Source: Suttonella sp. R2A3 | Lineage (GTDB): Bacteria; Pseudomonadota; Gammaproteobacteria; Cardiobacteriales; Cardiobacteriaceae | DNA length: 64,000 nt | NCBI RefSeq assembly: GCF_021513215.1 | Contig: NZ_CP090975.1 | Coordinates: forward strand, 1,819,001-1,883,000 | Reading direction: 5' to 3' | In this document: positions 53,371-61,388 of the stretch, piece by piece | How positions within the stretch are numbered: the first letter of the stretch is position 1 | Layout of the letters: each line of letters starts with the position of its first letter | Program-made: the position numbers and the translations under genes | Notes under the pieces: model-generated | The model's database searches: none | What the model was told of the DNA's origin: nothing | The model's input: the letters and a program-made list of their open reading frames with translations, nothing else

Positions 53371-54162
53371 TTGAAAGTTGAAAAACTAAACAAAAAGGAA
53401 CTTGATGAATATTGCACATCATTGGGTATCGATATCAAGAAGAAGAAAAAGTCAGAGCTTATTGATGCTGTATATGCTCATGAAAGAGAAATAATTAATC
53501 AAGCAATCGCCAATGACGATTGCTTGGCTCTACTCAAAGAAAAGATATGCAAGCTTGCAGACGAATATGCTGGAAACTTAAAAAGTAAAATTGTTGCACG
53601 AAAAGAAGAAATGAAAGGCGATGACAACTCTCATTACCTTATATACCGAGTTTTAGGAATTCCTCATGATGAAGGTGTTTTGATTGATGAATATCAGAAT
53701 ACAGGTCGTTTTCTCTATAAGTATGCTGGGTCTTTCCTGGAAGAGGCAGCAACTTTATGTATGTTCTTCTCAAACAGTCAGGGTGGTAAGACACTGGTTG
53801 AAAACACCATTGGAACCAAGCCAAAGACATTCGAAATAGACTTCCTCAATGGGAATGATGCGGTCGAATTGAAGTGGCGAGATGCAACAACTGATGGAGA
53901 TCACATCACTAAAGAGCATACCAGAGTTAAAGCGATTAAATCTCATGGTTATAAGCCAGTTCGGGTGATGTTTTACTATCCTCAAAGAGAGCAGGCAATT
54001 AAAATTCAGGAAACACTAAAAACCATCTACGCAGGAGTAGATGGTGAGTACTATGCAGGTGATGAAGCTTGGGATTACTTAAAAGCTGTTAGTGGGTACG
54101 ACCTAAAAGCAATTTTGGTTGAAATTGCAAATAAACGAGACCAAGAAGTAACTAATGATTAA
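53371..54162 (+). CDS. ApaLI-like type II restriction endonuclease
   Basis: 263 residues. Start is a TTG at 53371 with TAGGAAG seven bases upstream; no ATG gives the N-terminal part. A Lys-rich N-terminus is followed by a domain with FEIDFLNGNDAVELKWRD, a likely PD-(D/E)xK catalytic strand (E..D then ELK), and GDHITKEHTRVKAIKSHGY, FYYPQREQAIKIQETL, which I recognise from ApaLI (site GTGCAC). It overlaps the methyltransferase by 8 bases, so the pair is coupled. Site specificity is inferred from family resemblance only. Confidence 0.8.
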   Translation: MKVEKLNKKELDEYCTSLGIDIKKKKKSELIDAVYAHEREIINQAIANDDCLALLKEKICKLADEYAGNLKSKIVARKEEMKGDDNSHYLIYRVLGIPHDEGVLIDEYQNTGRFLYKYAGSFLEEAATLCMFFSNSQGGKTLVENTIGTKPKTFEIDFLNGNDAVELKWRDATTDGDHITKEHTRVKAIKSHGYKPVRVMFYYPQREQAIKIQETLKTIYAGVDGEYYAGDEAWDYLKAVSGYDLKAILVEIANKRDQEVTND

Positions 54163-55342
54163 TACAATTCTCAACGGTGACTGCTTAGATGAAATGAGAT
54201 CTATAGAGGAAAGCTCTATAGATCTCATTTATCTTGACCCACCGTTTTTTACAGAAAGAAAACATACCTTAATGAATCGTGAGCGAACCAAAGAGTTTAG
54301 TTTCGACGATAGCTGGGGAAGCGACAAGGGCTATGCTGAGTTTTTAAAAGAGCGCATTGAAATAATGCACTCCTTGCTAAAAGATACAGGTTCAATATTT
54401 GTGCATTGCGATAAGAGCGGTGAGCATATAGTTCGAGCTATTTTAGATCAGGTCTTTGGGGTAACCAACTTCCAGTCAGAAATTATTTGGACATACAAAA
54501 GATGGTCAAACTCGAAAAAAGGTCTTTTGCCAAGCCATCAAAATATCTATTTTTACTCGAAAACAAAAAACTTTAAGTTTAATACGATTTATACATCCTA
54601 CTCAGAAACAACCAATATCGATCAGATTCTTCAACGACGCACTAGGGATGAGCATAACAAATCTGTTTATGACAAAGATAGTTTTGGGAACGTCAAGAAT
54701 GGCGATAAGAAAAAAGGAGTTCCACTGAATGATGTTTGGGATATTCCTTATTTGAACCCGAAAGCAAAAGAGAGAGTCGGTTATCCAACTCAAAAGCCAT
54801 TATTGCTTTTACAGCAAATTATCAAATTAGTTACTGAGGATGGCGATCTTGTTTTAGATCCCTTTTGTGGGAGTGGAACTACCTGTGTTGCGTCAAAACT
54901 CTTAAATCGAAACTATATAGGTATAGATGAGTCAATCGATGCTGTCGAGCTCAGCAATGAGCGCTTAGAAAACCCGATAAAAACTGAGTCCAACCTCTTA
55001 AAAAAGGGTAGAAATTCATATGTTAATGCTGACTCTTCTGCTTTAAATCTTTTGAAGGGAATTGAATTTAACGCAGTTCAGAGAAATAAAGGAATAGATG
55101 CAATTCTCGTAGAGCAATACGAGAACTCTCCTATTTTGGTGCGAGTCCAAAAGCCTAACGAAACTTTAGAAGAGGCTGCCTCTTTACTATCAAAAGCTAT
55201 GAAAACTAAGAAATCAAAACGTTCTATCTTGATTAAAACGTCATTAAACGAAGATCTATTCGAAACTGACATAGATATAAAAGGTCTGGAAGTTATTCTT
55301 TCACCAGCCCTACAGATAGCAGGTATCGTAAAAAAGAGCTAA
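54155..55342 (+). CDS. DNA N4/N6 methyltransferase, class beta, partner of the ApaLI-like endonuclease
   Basis: 395 residues. Motif IV DLIYLDPPFF is near the N-terminus and motif I LVLDPFCGSGTTCVASKLL near residue 235, the beta-class order of amino-methyltransferases; TQKPLLLLQQII precedes motif I. A C-terminal extension of about 120 residues (from residue 275) may help recognise the site. It should protect the endonuclease's site. A 17-base perfect inverted repeat lies in codons 13-26. The stop TAA is part of the attC core GCTAAC, so the R-M pair is the cargo of an integron cassette. Confidence 0.9.
   Translation: MINTILNGDCLDEMRSIEESSIDLIYLDPPFFTERKHTLMNRERTKEFSFDDSWGSDKGYAEFLKERIEIMHSLLKDTGSIFVHCDKSGEHIVRAILDQVFGVTNFQSEIIWTYKRWSNSKKGLLPSHQNIYFYSKTKNFKFNTIYTSYSETTNIDQILQRRTRDEHNKSVYDKDSFGNVKNGDKKKGVPLNDVWDIPYLNPKAKERVGYPTQKPLLLLQQIIKLVTEDGDLVLDPFCGSGTTCVASKLLNRNYIGIDESIDAVELSNERLENPIKTESNLLKKGRNSYVNADSSALNLLKGIEFNAVQRNKGIDAILVEQYENSPILVRVQKPNETLEEAASLLSKAMKTKKSKRSILIKTSLNEDLFETDIDIKGLEVILSPALQIAGIVKKS
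54192..54230 (+). repeat. 17-bp perfect inverted repeat inside the methyltransferase gene
   Basis: AAATGAGATCTATAGAG, a 5-base loop GAAAG, and the exact complement. It starts 37 bases after the ATG and lies fully in coding sequence. In RNA it forms a strong hairpin; in DNA it is an operator-like palindrome. Confidence 0.9.
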
Positions 55343-55396
55343 CAAGTCAAAGCACTCGGACGCAGCAAAGCTGCGCCGGTGTTTGAGGTGTTATGA
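55338..55396 (+). repeat. attC recombination site 3, after the R-M genes
   Basis: Cores GCTAAC and GTTATGA; TCAAA pairs with TTTGA, CAC with GTG, CGG with CCG, CGCAGC with GCTGCG around an AAA loop. The left arm has three unpaired bases (G, T, A) that split the helix, as in functional attC sites, where extrahelical bases steer the integrase to one strand. Confidence 0.8.
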
Positions 55397-55776
55397 GTGT
55401 ACAAGATAGAAATGAAGGAAGAGTAGATACCAATACCTGTGCCAGCATGGTAGCCGCATAATTAAATGCAAAAGGACAAAAAAAGTGAACCATTTACAGA
55501 GTCTAAGGCTCTTAAAATTTAAGATAATGCTACCTGCATCATAACGCCTGCCAGTGTTGCTGCTACTATGGCCAAATCAAGAGATTACGCAGATATTGAT
55601 CCAGGATATGTGTGATAACTATAGCAAGAGCTTAGGATTGAACTTCATAAATAAATTGCGTTTATTGTCACTCATTGCTCCCCATATTGGATAGCAATGA
55701 TAATCTGCCATTAGTTTGATTTTGGTGCTTCCTGAAGGATTTGTTCCTGCAATAAATCCATTATTCCCTGCTGTTA
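55397..55776. other. Gene-free AT-rich stretch between the integron and glpK
   Basis: 380 bases with only short broken frames, the longest readable piece being about 20 codons (TPASVAATMAKSRDYADID) without a start signal. No attC, inverted repeat or IS end is clear. It is probably decayed cassette or phage-like DNA marking the right edge of the accessory region. Confidence 0.4.
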
Positions 55777-57273
55777 CTATTCTTCAATCCAATCTTGCGC
55801 ACATTTCACCGCTTTATGCCAATAGTGTAGAAGTTGGTTCGTCTCTTGTTGGGGCATTGCTGGTATAAAAGTTTGATCCATTTGCCATTGGGCGCTGATC
55901 TCTTCGATGCTGTCCCAGAAACCAACCGCTAAGCCCGCGAGATACGCAGCACCTAAAGCGGTGGTTTCGAGGTTTTTTGGCCGTATCGTGTCACAACCTA
56001 AAATATCAGCCTGAAACTGCATTAATAAATCGCTGGCGGTTGCGCCACCATCAACACGCAGGGCAACGCTTTTTTTGTTTGCATCGGCTTCCATCGCTTT
56101 GATCACGTCATAAACTTGGTAGGCAATGCCTTCAAGCGTAGCGCGCGCGAGATGTCCGTCGGTTGTCCCACGCGTAATGCCGATAATTGTGCCACGCGCA
56201 TATTGATCCCAATACGGCGCACCTAAGCCGGTTAACGCGGGCACAAAGTAGACACCACCATTATCTTCCACTGTTTTTGCCAAGCTGTTAATCCCTTCAG
56301 CGGTGCGCACAATCCGTGCACCATCGCGTAGCCATTGTACGGCAGCACCGCCAACAAATACGCTCCCTTCAAGCGCATAGTTGGTTTGGCCATTAATTTT
56401 CCACGCTACAGTGGTCAGGAGATTGTTTTTGGAATAAACCGCTTCATGGCCGGTGTTCATCAGCATAAAACAGCCGGTGCCGTAGGTGGTTTTAACCATG
56501 CCGGGTTCAATACACATTTGACCAAAGAGGGCGGCTTGTTGATCGCCAGCTATGCCGGCAATCGGGATGTTGCTAGGCAATAAGCGGGTGGAGGTTTGAC
56601 CATAAACCTCGCTACTTTCTTTGACCTCAGGTAGCATATTGCGAGGGATATCGAATAAGGCCAGTAAATCGTCATCCCAATCAAGTGTGTGGATATTAAA
56701 CAGTAGGGTGCGGCTAGCATTCGTTACATCGGTAATAAAAACCTTACCTTGGGTGAGCTTCCATACCAGCCATGTATCAACCGTACCAAAACATAATTGC
56801 CCTGCACTCGCTTTGTCACGCGCCCCTGGCACATTATCGAGCAGCCATTTAAGCTTGGTGCCGGAAAAATACGCATCAAGCACTAACCCTGTTTTTTCTT
56901 TAATTGTTGACCCATAGCCTTGCTCTTTTAAGCTGTCGCAATAGCTGGCGGTGCGACGGTCTTGCCAAACAATCGCATTGTGAATGGGTTCACCGGTTTC
57001 TTTATCCCAAACAATCGTGGTCTCGCGCTGGTTTGTGATGCCAAGGGCGGCAATTTCCTCACCGTTAATCCCTGCCTTAGCGAGCGCTTCTGCAGCAACG
57101 GCAATTTGTGACGACCAGATTTCATTCGCGTCGTGTTCCACCCAACCCGGTTTGGGGAAAATTTGTTCGAAGGGCCTTTGTGCCATCTGAATCATCTCGC
57201 CACGATGATTAAACACAATCGCTCGCGAAGACGTGGTGCCTTGATCAAGGGCGAGTATCATTTTTTGATTCAT
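55777..57273 (-). CDS. glpK: Glycerol kinase
   Basis: 498 residues, FGGY kinase family. Phosphorylates glycerol to glycerol-3-phosphate. Seen: [19 protein letters not shown] at the start, [26 protein letters not shown] and the C-terminal [19 protein letters not shown]. It starts 5 bases after glpD on the minus strand, so glpD-glpK is one operon. No glpF (facilitator) or glpR gene is in the window. Confidence 0.96.
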   Translation of the reverse strand: MNQKMILALDQGTTSSRAIVFNHRGEMIQMAQRPFEQIFPKPGWVEHDANEIWSSQIAVAAEALAKAGINGEEIAALGITNQRETTIVWDKETGEPIHNAIVWQDRRTASYCDSLKEQGYGSTIKEKTGLVLDAYFSGTKLKWLLDNVPGARDKASAGQLCFGTVDTWLVWKLTQGKVFITDVTNASRTLLFNIHTLDWDDDLLALFDIPRNMLPEVKESSEVYGQTSTRLLPSNIPIAGIAGDQQAALFGQMCIEPGMVKTTYGTGCFMLMNTGHEAVYSKNNLLTTVAWKINGQTNYALEGSVFVGGAAVQWLRDGARIVRTAEGINSLAKTVEDNGGVYFVPALTGLGAPYWDQYARGTIIGITRGTTDGHLARATLEGIAYQVYDVIKAMEADANKKSVALRVDGGATASDLLMQFQADILGCDTIRPKNLETTALGAAYLAGLAVGFWDSIEEISAQWQMDQTFIPAMPQQETNQLLHYWHKAVKCAQDWIEE

Positions 57274-57278
57274 AGTGA

Positions 57279-58862
57279 TTACCCAGTGCTTGTGTGTTTA
57301 TCATCAGCCAATAAATAGCCTTGGGCTAAGGTAATAAATTCGCTGGTTTGTTGCTCAATCCACTGCGCGTTATGGCCAAGCTCATCAGCCATAACAGTCG
57401 CCACTTTATGTGCACAGGCGATAGCGGCACGGGCATCTAAAAACAATAACCGCAAACGTCTTGCCAGCACATCTTCCACCGTCATCGCCATTTCTTCGCG
57501 CACCGCCCAGATCACTTGCGCTATTAAATAAGGATAGTCTGCGTGGATGCGTTGTGCGTAAGGTGGGTGCTCTTCTGCGAGCGCATGAATCGCTGCTTTA
57601 TCGCTGCCGTAGATGGCTAACACACTATCATCGTGGTTTTGCGTATTACCATGGATTGAGAGATGTTCTGTTTGACAGGGTTTGTTGTCTAACGCGGTTA
57701 CTTTGATTGCTTGGTTAATCGTATCTTCAGCCATTTTTCGGTAAGTGGTCCATTTGCCGCCAGCAATCGTTACCAAGCCACTCTTGGATACCCAGACTTT
57801 ATGACTACGCGAGACTTCCTTGGTGCTTTTACTTTTATCTTTGGGTGCGGCAAGCGGACGCAGACCAGCAAATACCGATAGGACGTCGTCTTTGCTAGGC
57901 TTTTTGCTCAGGTATTGCCCCATATTGCTCAGAATAAAATCAACTTCTTCGGCTAAAGGCTTTGGCTCCCACTGCGCTTTGTCAACCAGAGTATCGGTTG
58001 TGCCCACCACAATTTTATCGTGCCAAGGGATGGCAAATAATACACGGCCATCGCTGGTTTTGGGGATCATCAGTGCATCTTCACCCGGTAGAAATGCGCG
58101 ATCAAAAACTAAATGAATCCCTTGGCTGGGTACAACATAATCACGGCTGTTTGGTTGATCCATCGCGATAATGGAGTTGGTGAATACCCCTGTGGCGTTA
58201 ATCACCGCTTGGCTGGTCAGCTCATAGCTATGACCAGCAATTTGGTCTTCGGCAACCACGCCGTTAACACGACCTTGTGCGTCGTAACGCAAATTGACTA
58301 CCTTCATATAATTCAGCGCACAACCATCGTGCTCAACAATGCTTTGTGCTAAATTCACCGCTAGGCGGGCATCATCAAACTGACCATCATGATAGACAAT
58401 ACTGCTATAGAGCTTATTTGGGTTGAGGGTCGGGAGCTTTTGCAGCGTGTTGTTCTTATTTATGCGCTGGGTTTTACCTAGGCGCCATTTGCGCGCCATC
58501 CAATCGTAAATGGTGAGGCCGATTTGGTAATAATAGCCTTCCCACCAACGATAGTTGGGAATCACAAAGCTCTGATTATTCACCAAATGTGCGGCGTTTT
58601 TTGCCAGTAGTCCGCGTTCACGGAGTGCTTCAAACACTAAATCGATTTGTCCTTGCGCTAAGTAACGTACGCCGCCATGAACCAGCTTGGTACTGCGGCT
58701 TGAGGTGGCTTTGGCGAAATCATGGGATTCTAAGAGTAGCGTTTTAAATCCACGGGTGGTCGCATCAAGCGCCGCGCCCAGTCCACTAGCGCCACCACCT
58801 ATCACAATCACATCCCAGTGTCGTTCGCGATTGACTCGCTCGAGCATTGCTTGTCTATTCAT
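57279..58862 (-). CDS. glpD: Aerobic glycerol-3-phosphate dehydrogenase
   Basis: 527-residue FAD enzyme of the inner membrane face that oxidises glycerol-3-phosphate to DHAP and feeds electrons to quinones. FAD motif [22 protein letters not shown] (residues about 18-39), then the family blocks [15 protein letters not shown] and [12 protein letters not shown]. First gene of glpDK. A perfect inverted repeat lies 24 bases before its ATG. A clear Shine-Dalgarno site is not seen. Confidence 0.95.
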   Translation of the reverse strand: MNRQAMLERVNRERHWDVIVIGGGASGLGAALDATTRGFKTLLLESHDFAKATSSRSTKLVHGGVRYLAQGQIDLVFEALRERGLLAKNAAHLVNNQSFVIPNYRWWEGYYYQIGLTIYDWMARKWRLGKTQRINKNNTLQKLPTLNPNKLYSSIVYHDGQFDDARLAVNLAQSIVEHDGCALNYMKVVNLRYDAQGRVNGVVAEDQIAGHSYELTSQAVINATGVFTNSIIAMDQPNSRDYVVPSQGIHLVFDRAFLPGEDALMIPKTSDGRVLFAIPWHDKIVVGTTDTLVDKAQWEPKPLAEEVDFILSNMGQYLSKKPSKDDVLSVFAGLRPLAAPKDKSKSTKEVSRSHKVWVSKSGLVTIAGGKWTTYRKMAEDTINQAIKVTALDNKPCQTEHLSIHGNTQNHDDSVLAIYGSDKAAIHALAEEHPPYAQRIHADYPYLIAQVIWAVREEMAMTVEDVLARRLRLLFLDARAAIACAHKVATVMADELGHNAQWIEQQTSEFITLAQGYLLADDKHTSTG

Positions 58863-58885
58863 GTTGTATCAATATTTAAGGCTGA

Positions 58886-58904
58886 TGACTAAGCACCTTA
58901 GTCA
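58886..58904. promoter_or_regulatory. Perfect inverted repeat in the glpD leader
   Basis: TGACTAAG-CAC-CTTAGTCA, 8-base arms around 3 bases. It could be an operator or an mRNA hairpin just ahead of glpD. Confidence 0.5.
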
Positions 58905-59079
58905 AAGCGGTGTATAAAAAGCAAGTACGATTTTGACCTGTATTGCGATCATGGGTTGTGATAGTGCTATGATAGGGCGCATATAGAACAACGACGTGCT
59001 GCTGAATGTGTCACTGCTGACTGGGTTGTCGATCGTTCGTTGATTCTTGATGATGAATATTTGAGCCAGGCGCTGTTTG

Positions 59080-60162
59080 ATGACTGTCTTGTTGATAATC
59101 GTTTTATCCTTATTGATTATTGCCACCGTGGTGCCGCTTTTGCGTTTAGGGCATTGGACGGTACGCGGATTTGATTTTCCTCGGGTGCAGATTAGTGTCG
59201 CGCTGATGGTCGCTATATTCGTTGCGCTATGGTTTGTTGATGAACGCACGTGGTTGCTCAATAGTCTGTTGGTACTTGCACTGGTGGCTTTAGCGTATCA
59301 AATCAGCTGGATTGTGCCGTATTTGCCGTTTTGGCGGCGAGAAGTGGCAAAGGCTAAGCAGGATAAGCCCGAACAAACGCTCTCTCTGTTAAGCAGTAAT
59401 GTATTAACGCCAAATCGTGATAGTGGCAAGCTGTTAGCGCTCATCGATCAATATCAGCCGGATATTGTCCTGACCCTTGAAAGCGATGATTGGTGGGGCG
59501 AACAATTAAGCGTCATCCACGATAGCTATCCGTATCGCATTGCTCAGCCGCTCGATAACCTTTATGGTATGCACCTTTACTCGCGCTTACCGCTCAAAGA
59601 AGGCGAGATTCGCTTTCGTGTTGAGGATGACATTCCCTCGATTGTTGCTTATGCTGAGTTGCCTAGTGGCGATCGCCTACGCTTGTATTGTTTACATCCA
59701 GCGCCGCCGAGTCCGACGGAAAATCCCTGTTCGGATGAGCGTGATGCGGAATTGATCCTGGTTGGCGAGGAAGTAAAATCACGTGATGAACCTGCGTTAG
59801 TCTTTGGCGATTTGAACGATGTCGCTTGGGCGGCGTCAACGCGTTTGTTTAAACGCATCAGTGGGCTGCTGGATCCTCGCATTGGTCGTGGCCAATTCAG
59901 CACATTTCATGCATCAGTGCCGCTAATGCGCTGGCCGCTGGATCATATTTTCCTCAGTGATGATTTTTATCTTTGTGACATAAGACGCTTACCGAATATT
60001 GGTTCTGACCATTTTCCGATTTATGTCCGTGTGCAGTATCACCCGCAAGCAGAAAATGAGAATGTGATTGGTCAGTCGGATGCGCAAGACAAAGCGCGCG
60101 CCGAAGAAGTCAAAGAGCAAGTCGATGATGCCGATATCACCCATCGAGTCCATCATACATAA
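59080..60162 (+). CDS. Membrane-anchored endonuclease/exonuclease/phosphatase family protein
   Basis: 360 residues. Two to three N-terminal helices (about 1-85), then an EEP domain with LLSSNVLTPNRDSGKL, DIVLTLESDDWW (metal Glu), FGDLNDVAW (Asn-Asp pair), and RLPNIGSDHFPIYV (catalytic Asp-His). This architecture is common in gammaproteobacteria, with unknown substrate: phospholipid, sphingomyelin-like or nucleic acid. The C-terminal tail is acidic. It starts at the ATG 59080, one codon after a TTG, and overlaps the next gene by about 38 bases. Confidence 0.83.
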   Translation: MTVLLIIVLSLLIIATVVPLLRLGHWTVRGFDFPRVQISVALMVAIFVALWFVDERTWLLNSLLVLALVALAYQISWIVPYLPFWRREVAKAKQDKPEQTLSLLSSNVLTPNRDSGKLLALIDQYQPDIVLTLESDDWWGEQLSVIHDSYPYRIAQPLDNLYGMHLYSRLPLKEGEIRFRVEDDIPSIVAYAELPSGDRLRLYCLHPAPPSPTENPCSDERDAELILVGEEVKSRDEPALVFGDLNDVAWAASTRLFKRISGLLDPRIGRGQFSTFHASVPLMRWPLDHIFLSDDFYLCDIRRLPNIGSDHFPIYVRVQYHPQAENENVIGQSDAQDKARAEEVKEQVDDADITHRVHHT

Positions 60163-61042
60163 TCCCTTTGCAAGTCTTGATGAGGCGCTAGCAGCGCTCA
60201 GTGGGGAGAAACAGCCGGAGTATACCTTTCAGCGGGTTGGTGGAGGGTGTATTCATGACAGTGCGATCTGTCGCCTGAAGAATGGACAATGCTATTTTGT
60301 GAAACGCAATCATCCGCGTGAATACGATAACTTCTTTCAAGAGGCCCAAGGGCTGGCCGCACTGGCGCAAAGCAAGTACATAGCGGTTGCTGAACCGCTC
60401 GCCATAGGCCGCGATAACACGCAAGCTTTTTTGATTTTGACTGAGATTACTCGTGGTCAAGCTAATGAGCAGACTTGGTTTGACTTTGGTGAGCAGTTAG
60501 CGCGAATGCATCAATCAACCACTGCGGCACAATTTGGTTGGCATGAGGATAATACAATCGGTGCAAACCAACAGCGCAATGCTTGGTGTGATGATTGGGT
60601 GAGCTTTTTTGCGGAAATGCGCCTAAAGCCACAATTGCAGCAAGCGCAAAGCTATCTCTCATCGCGTCTAATGAATGACATCGAATCGATTATTGAAACC
60701 CTCGATCGGCTGTTACAGCCTCCCGCGCGACCGCAGCTCATCCATGGTGATTTGTGGTCGGGTAATGTGATGATTAATGCACAAGGCGAAGGGGTGTTAA
60801 TTGATCCAGCGGTCTATTATGGTCATGGTGAAGCAGATATCGCGATGACACAATTATTTGGCGGGTTTCCTGAGGTGTTTTATCAAGGCTATCAACAGAT
60901 TCAGAGCATTGCGCCAGGATTTGGCCTGCGTGCACGTATTTATAATTTATACCACCTGCTCAATCACTTAAATATTTTTGGTGGAGGCTATCTATCATCG
61001 GTCACGGATCAAGTCGCGGCGATTAATGAGGCGATCAGGTGA
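60125..61042 (+). CDS. Fructosamine kinase family protein
   Basis: 305-residue kinase-like protein (FN3K/YniA family) that phosphorylates sugar adducts of protein amines for their repair. Seen: FQRVGGGCIHDSAICRL, FVKRNHPREYDNFFQEAQGL (ATP lysine and helix C), LIHGDLWSGNVMIN (catalytic loop) and VLIDPAVYYGHGEADIAMT (metal Asp). The frame is open upstream to 60068 inside the EEP gene; the ATGATG at 60125 fits the family start best. Co-transcription with the EEP gene is likely. Confidence 0.88.
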   Translation: MMPISPIESIIHNPFASLDEALAALSGEKQPEYTFQRVGGGCIHDSAICRLKNGQCYFVKRNHPREYDNFFQEAQGLAALAQSKYIAVAEPLAIGRDNTQAFLILTEITRGQANEQTWFDFGEQLARMHQSTTAAQFGWHEDNTIGANQQRNAWCDDWVSFFAEMRLKPQLQQAQSYLSSRLMNDIESIIETLDRLLQPPARPQLIHGDLWSGNVMINAQGEGVLIDPAVYYGHGEADIAMTQLFGGFPEVFYQGYQQIQSIAPGFGLRARIYNLYHLLNHLNIFGGGYLSSVTDQVAAINEAIR

Positions 61043-61085
61043 GGCGTGAAAGCCACTGAGTTATTTTGATAGGATCATCTGGAAA

Positions 61086-61159
61086 TGGAGGCTGGGGTCG
61101 GAATCGAACCGGCGTCCACGGATTTGCAATCCGCTGCATAACCACTCTGCCACCCAGCC
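61086..61159 (-). tRNA. tRNA-Cys (GCA)
   Basis: 74 nt with CCA; anticodon loop TTGCAAA (GCA). It lies behind tRNA-Gly and its terminator hairpin on the minus strand. Confidence 0.97.
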
Positions 61160-61174
61160 GTTTTCGGTCTGGAC

Positions 61175-61200
61175 AAAAAAAGCTCCGATGAGGAGCTTTT
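61175..61200 (-). terminator. Terminator hairpin between tRNA-Gly and tRNA-Cys
   Basis: Minus strand AAAAGCTCC-TCATC-GGAGCTTTT then T run. It would stop the tRNA-Gly transcript, so tRNA-Cys depends on read-through or its own promoter, which I do not see. Confidence 0.75.
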
Positions 61201-61207
61201 CGGAAAT

Positions 61208-61282
61208 TGGAGCGGGAAACGAGATTCGAACTCGCGACCCCAACCTTGGCAAGGTTGTGCTCTACCACTGAGCTATTCCCGC
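61208..61282 (-). tRNA. tRNA-Gly (GCC)
   Basis: 75 nt with CCA; anticodon loop TTGCCAA (GCC); D loop one base shorter than in E. coli. Confidence 0.97.
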
Positions 61283-61296
61283 TTGGTGAGGTGCGT

Positions 61297-61324
61297 ATTA
61301 TAGATTCTTTTTCACACGGGTCAA
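61297..61324 (-). promoter_or_regulatory. Promoter of tRNA-Gly
   Basis: Minus strand TTGACC and TATAAT, 16 bases apart, 15 bases before the tRNA. Confidence 0.82.
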
Positions 61325-61388
61325 CTCTTTTACGGACTTTTTTTACTAAACGATGTTTTTGCTGCAATTATGGTTGTTTTATTGGCCG

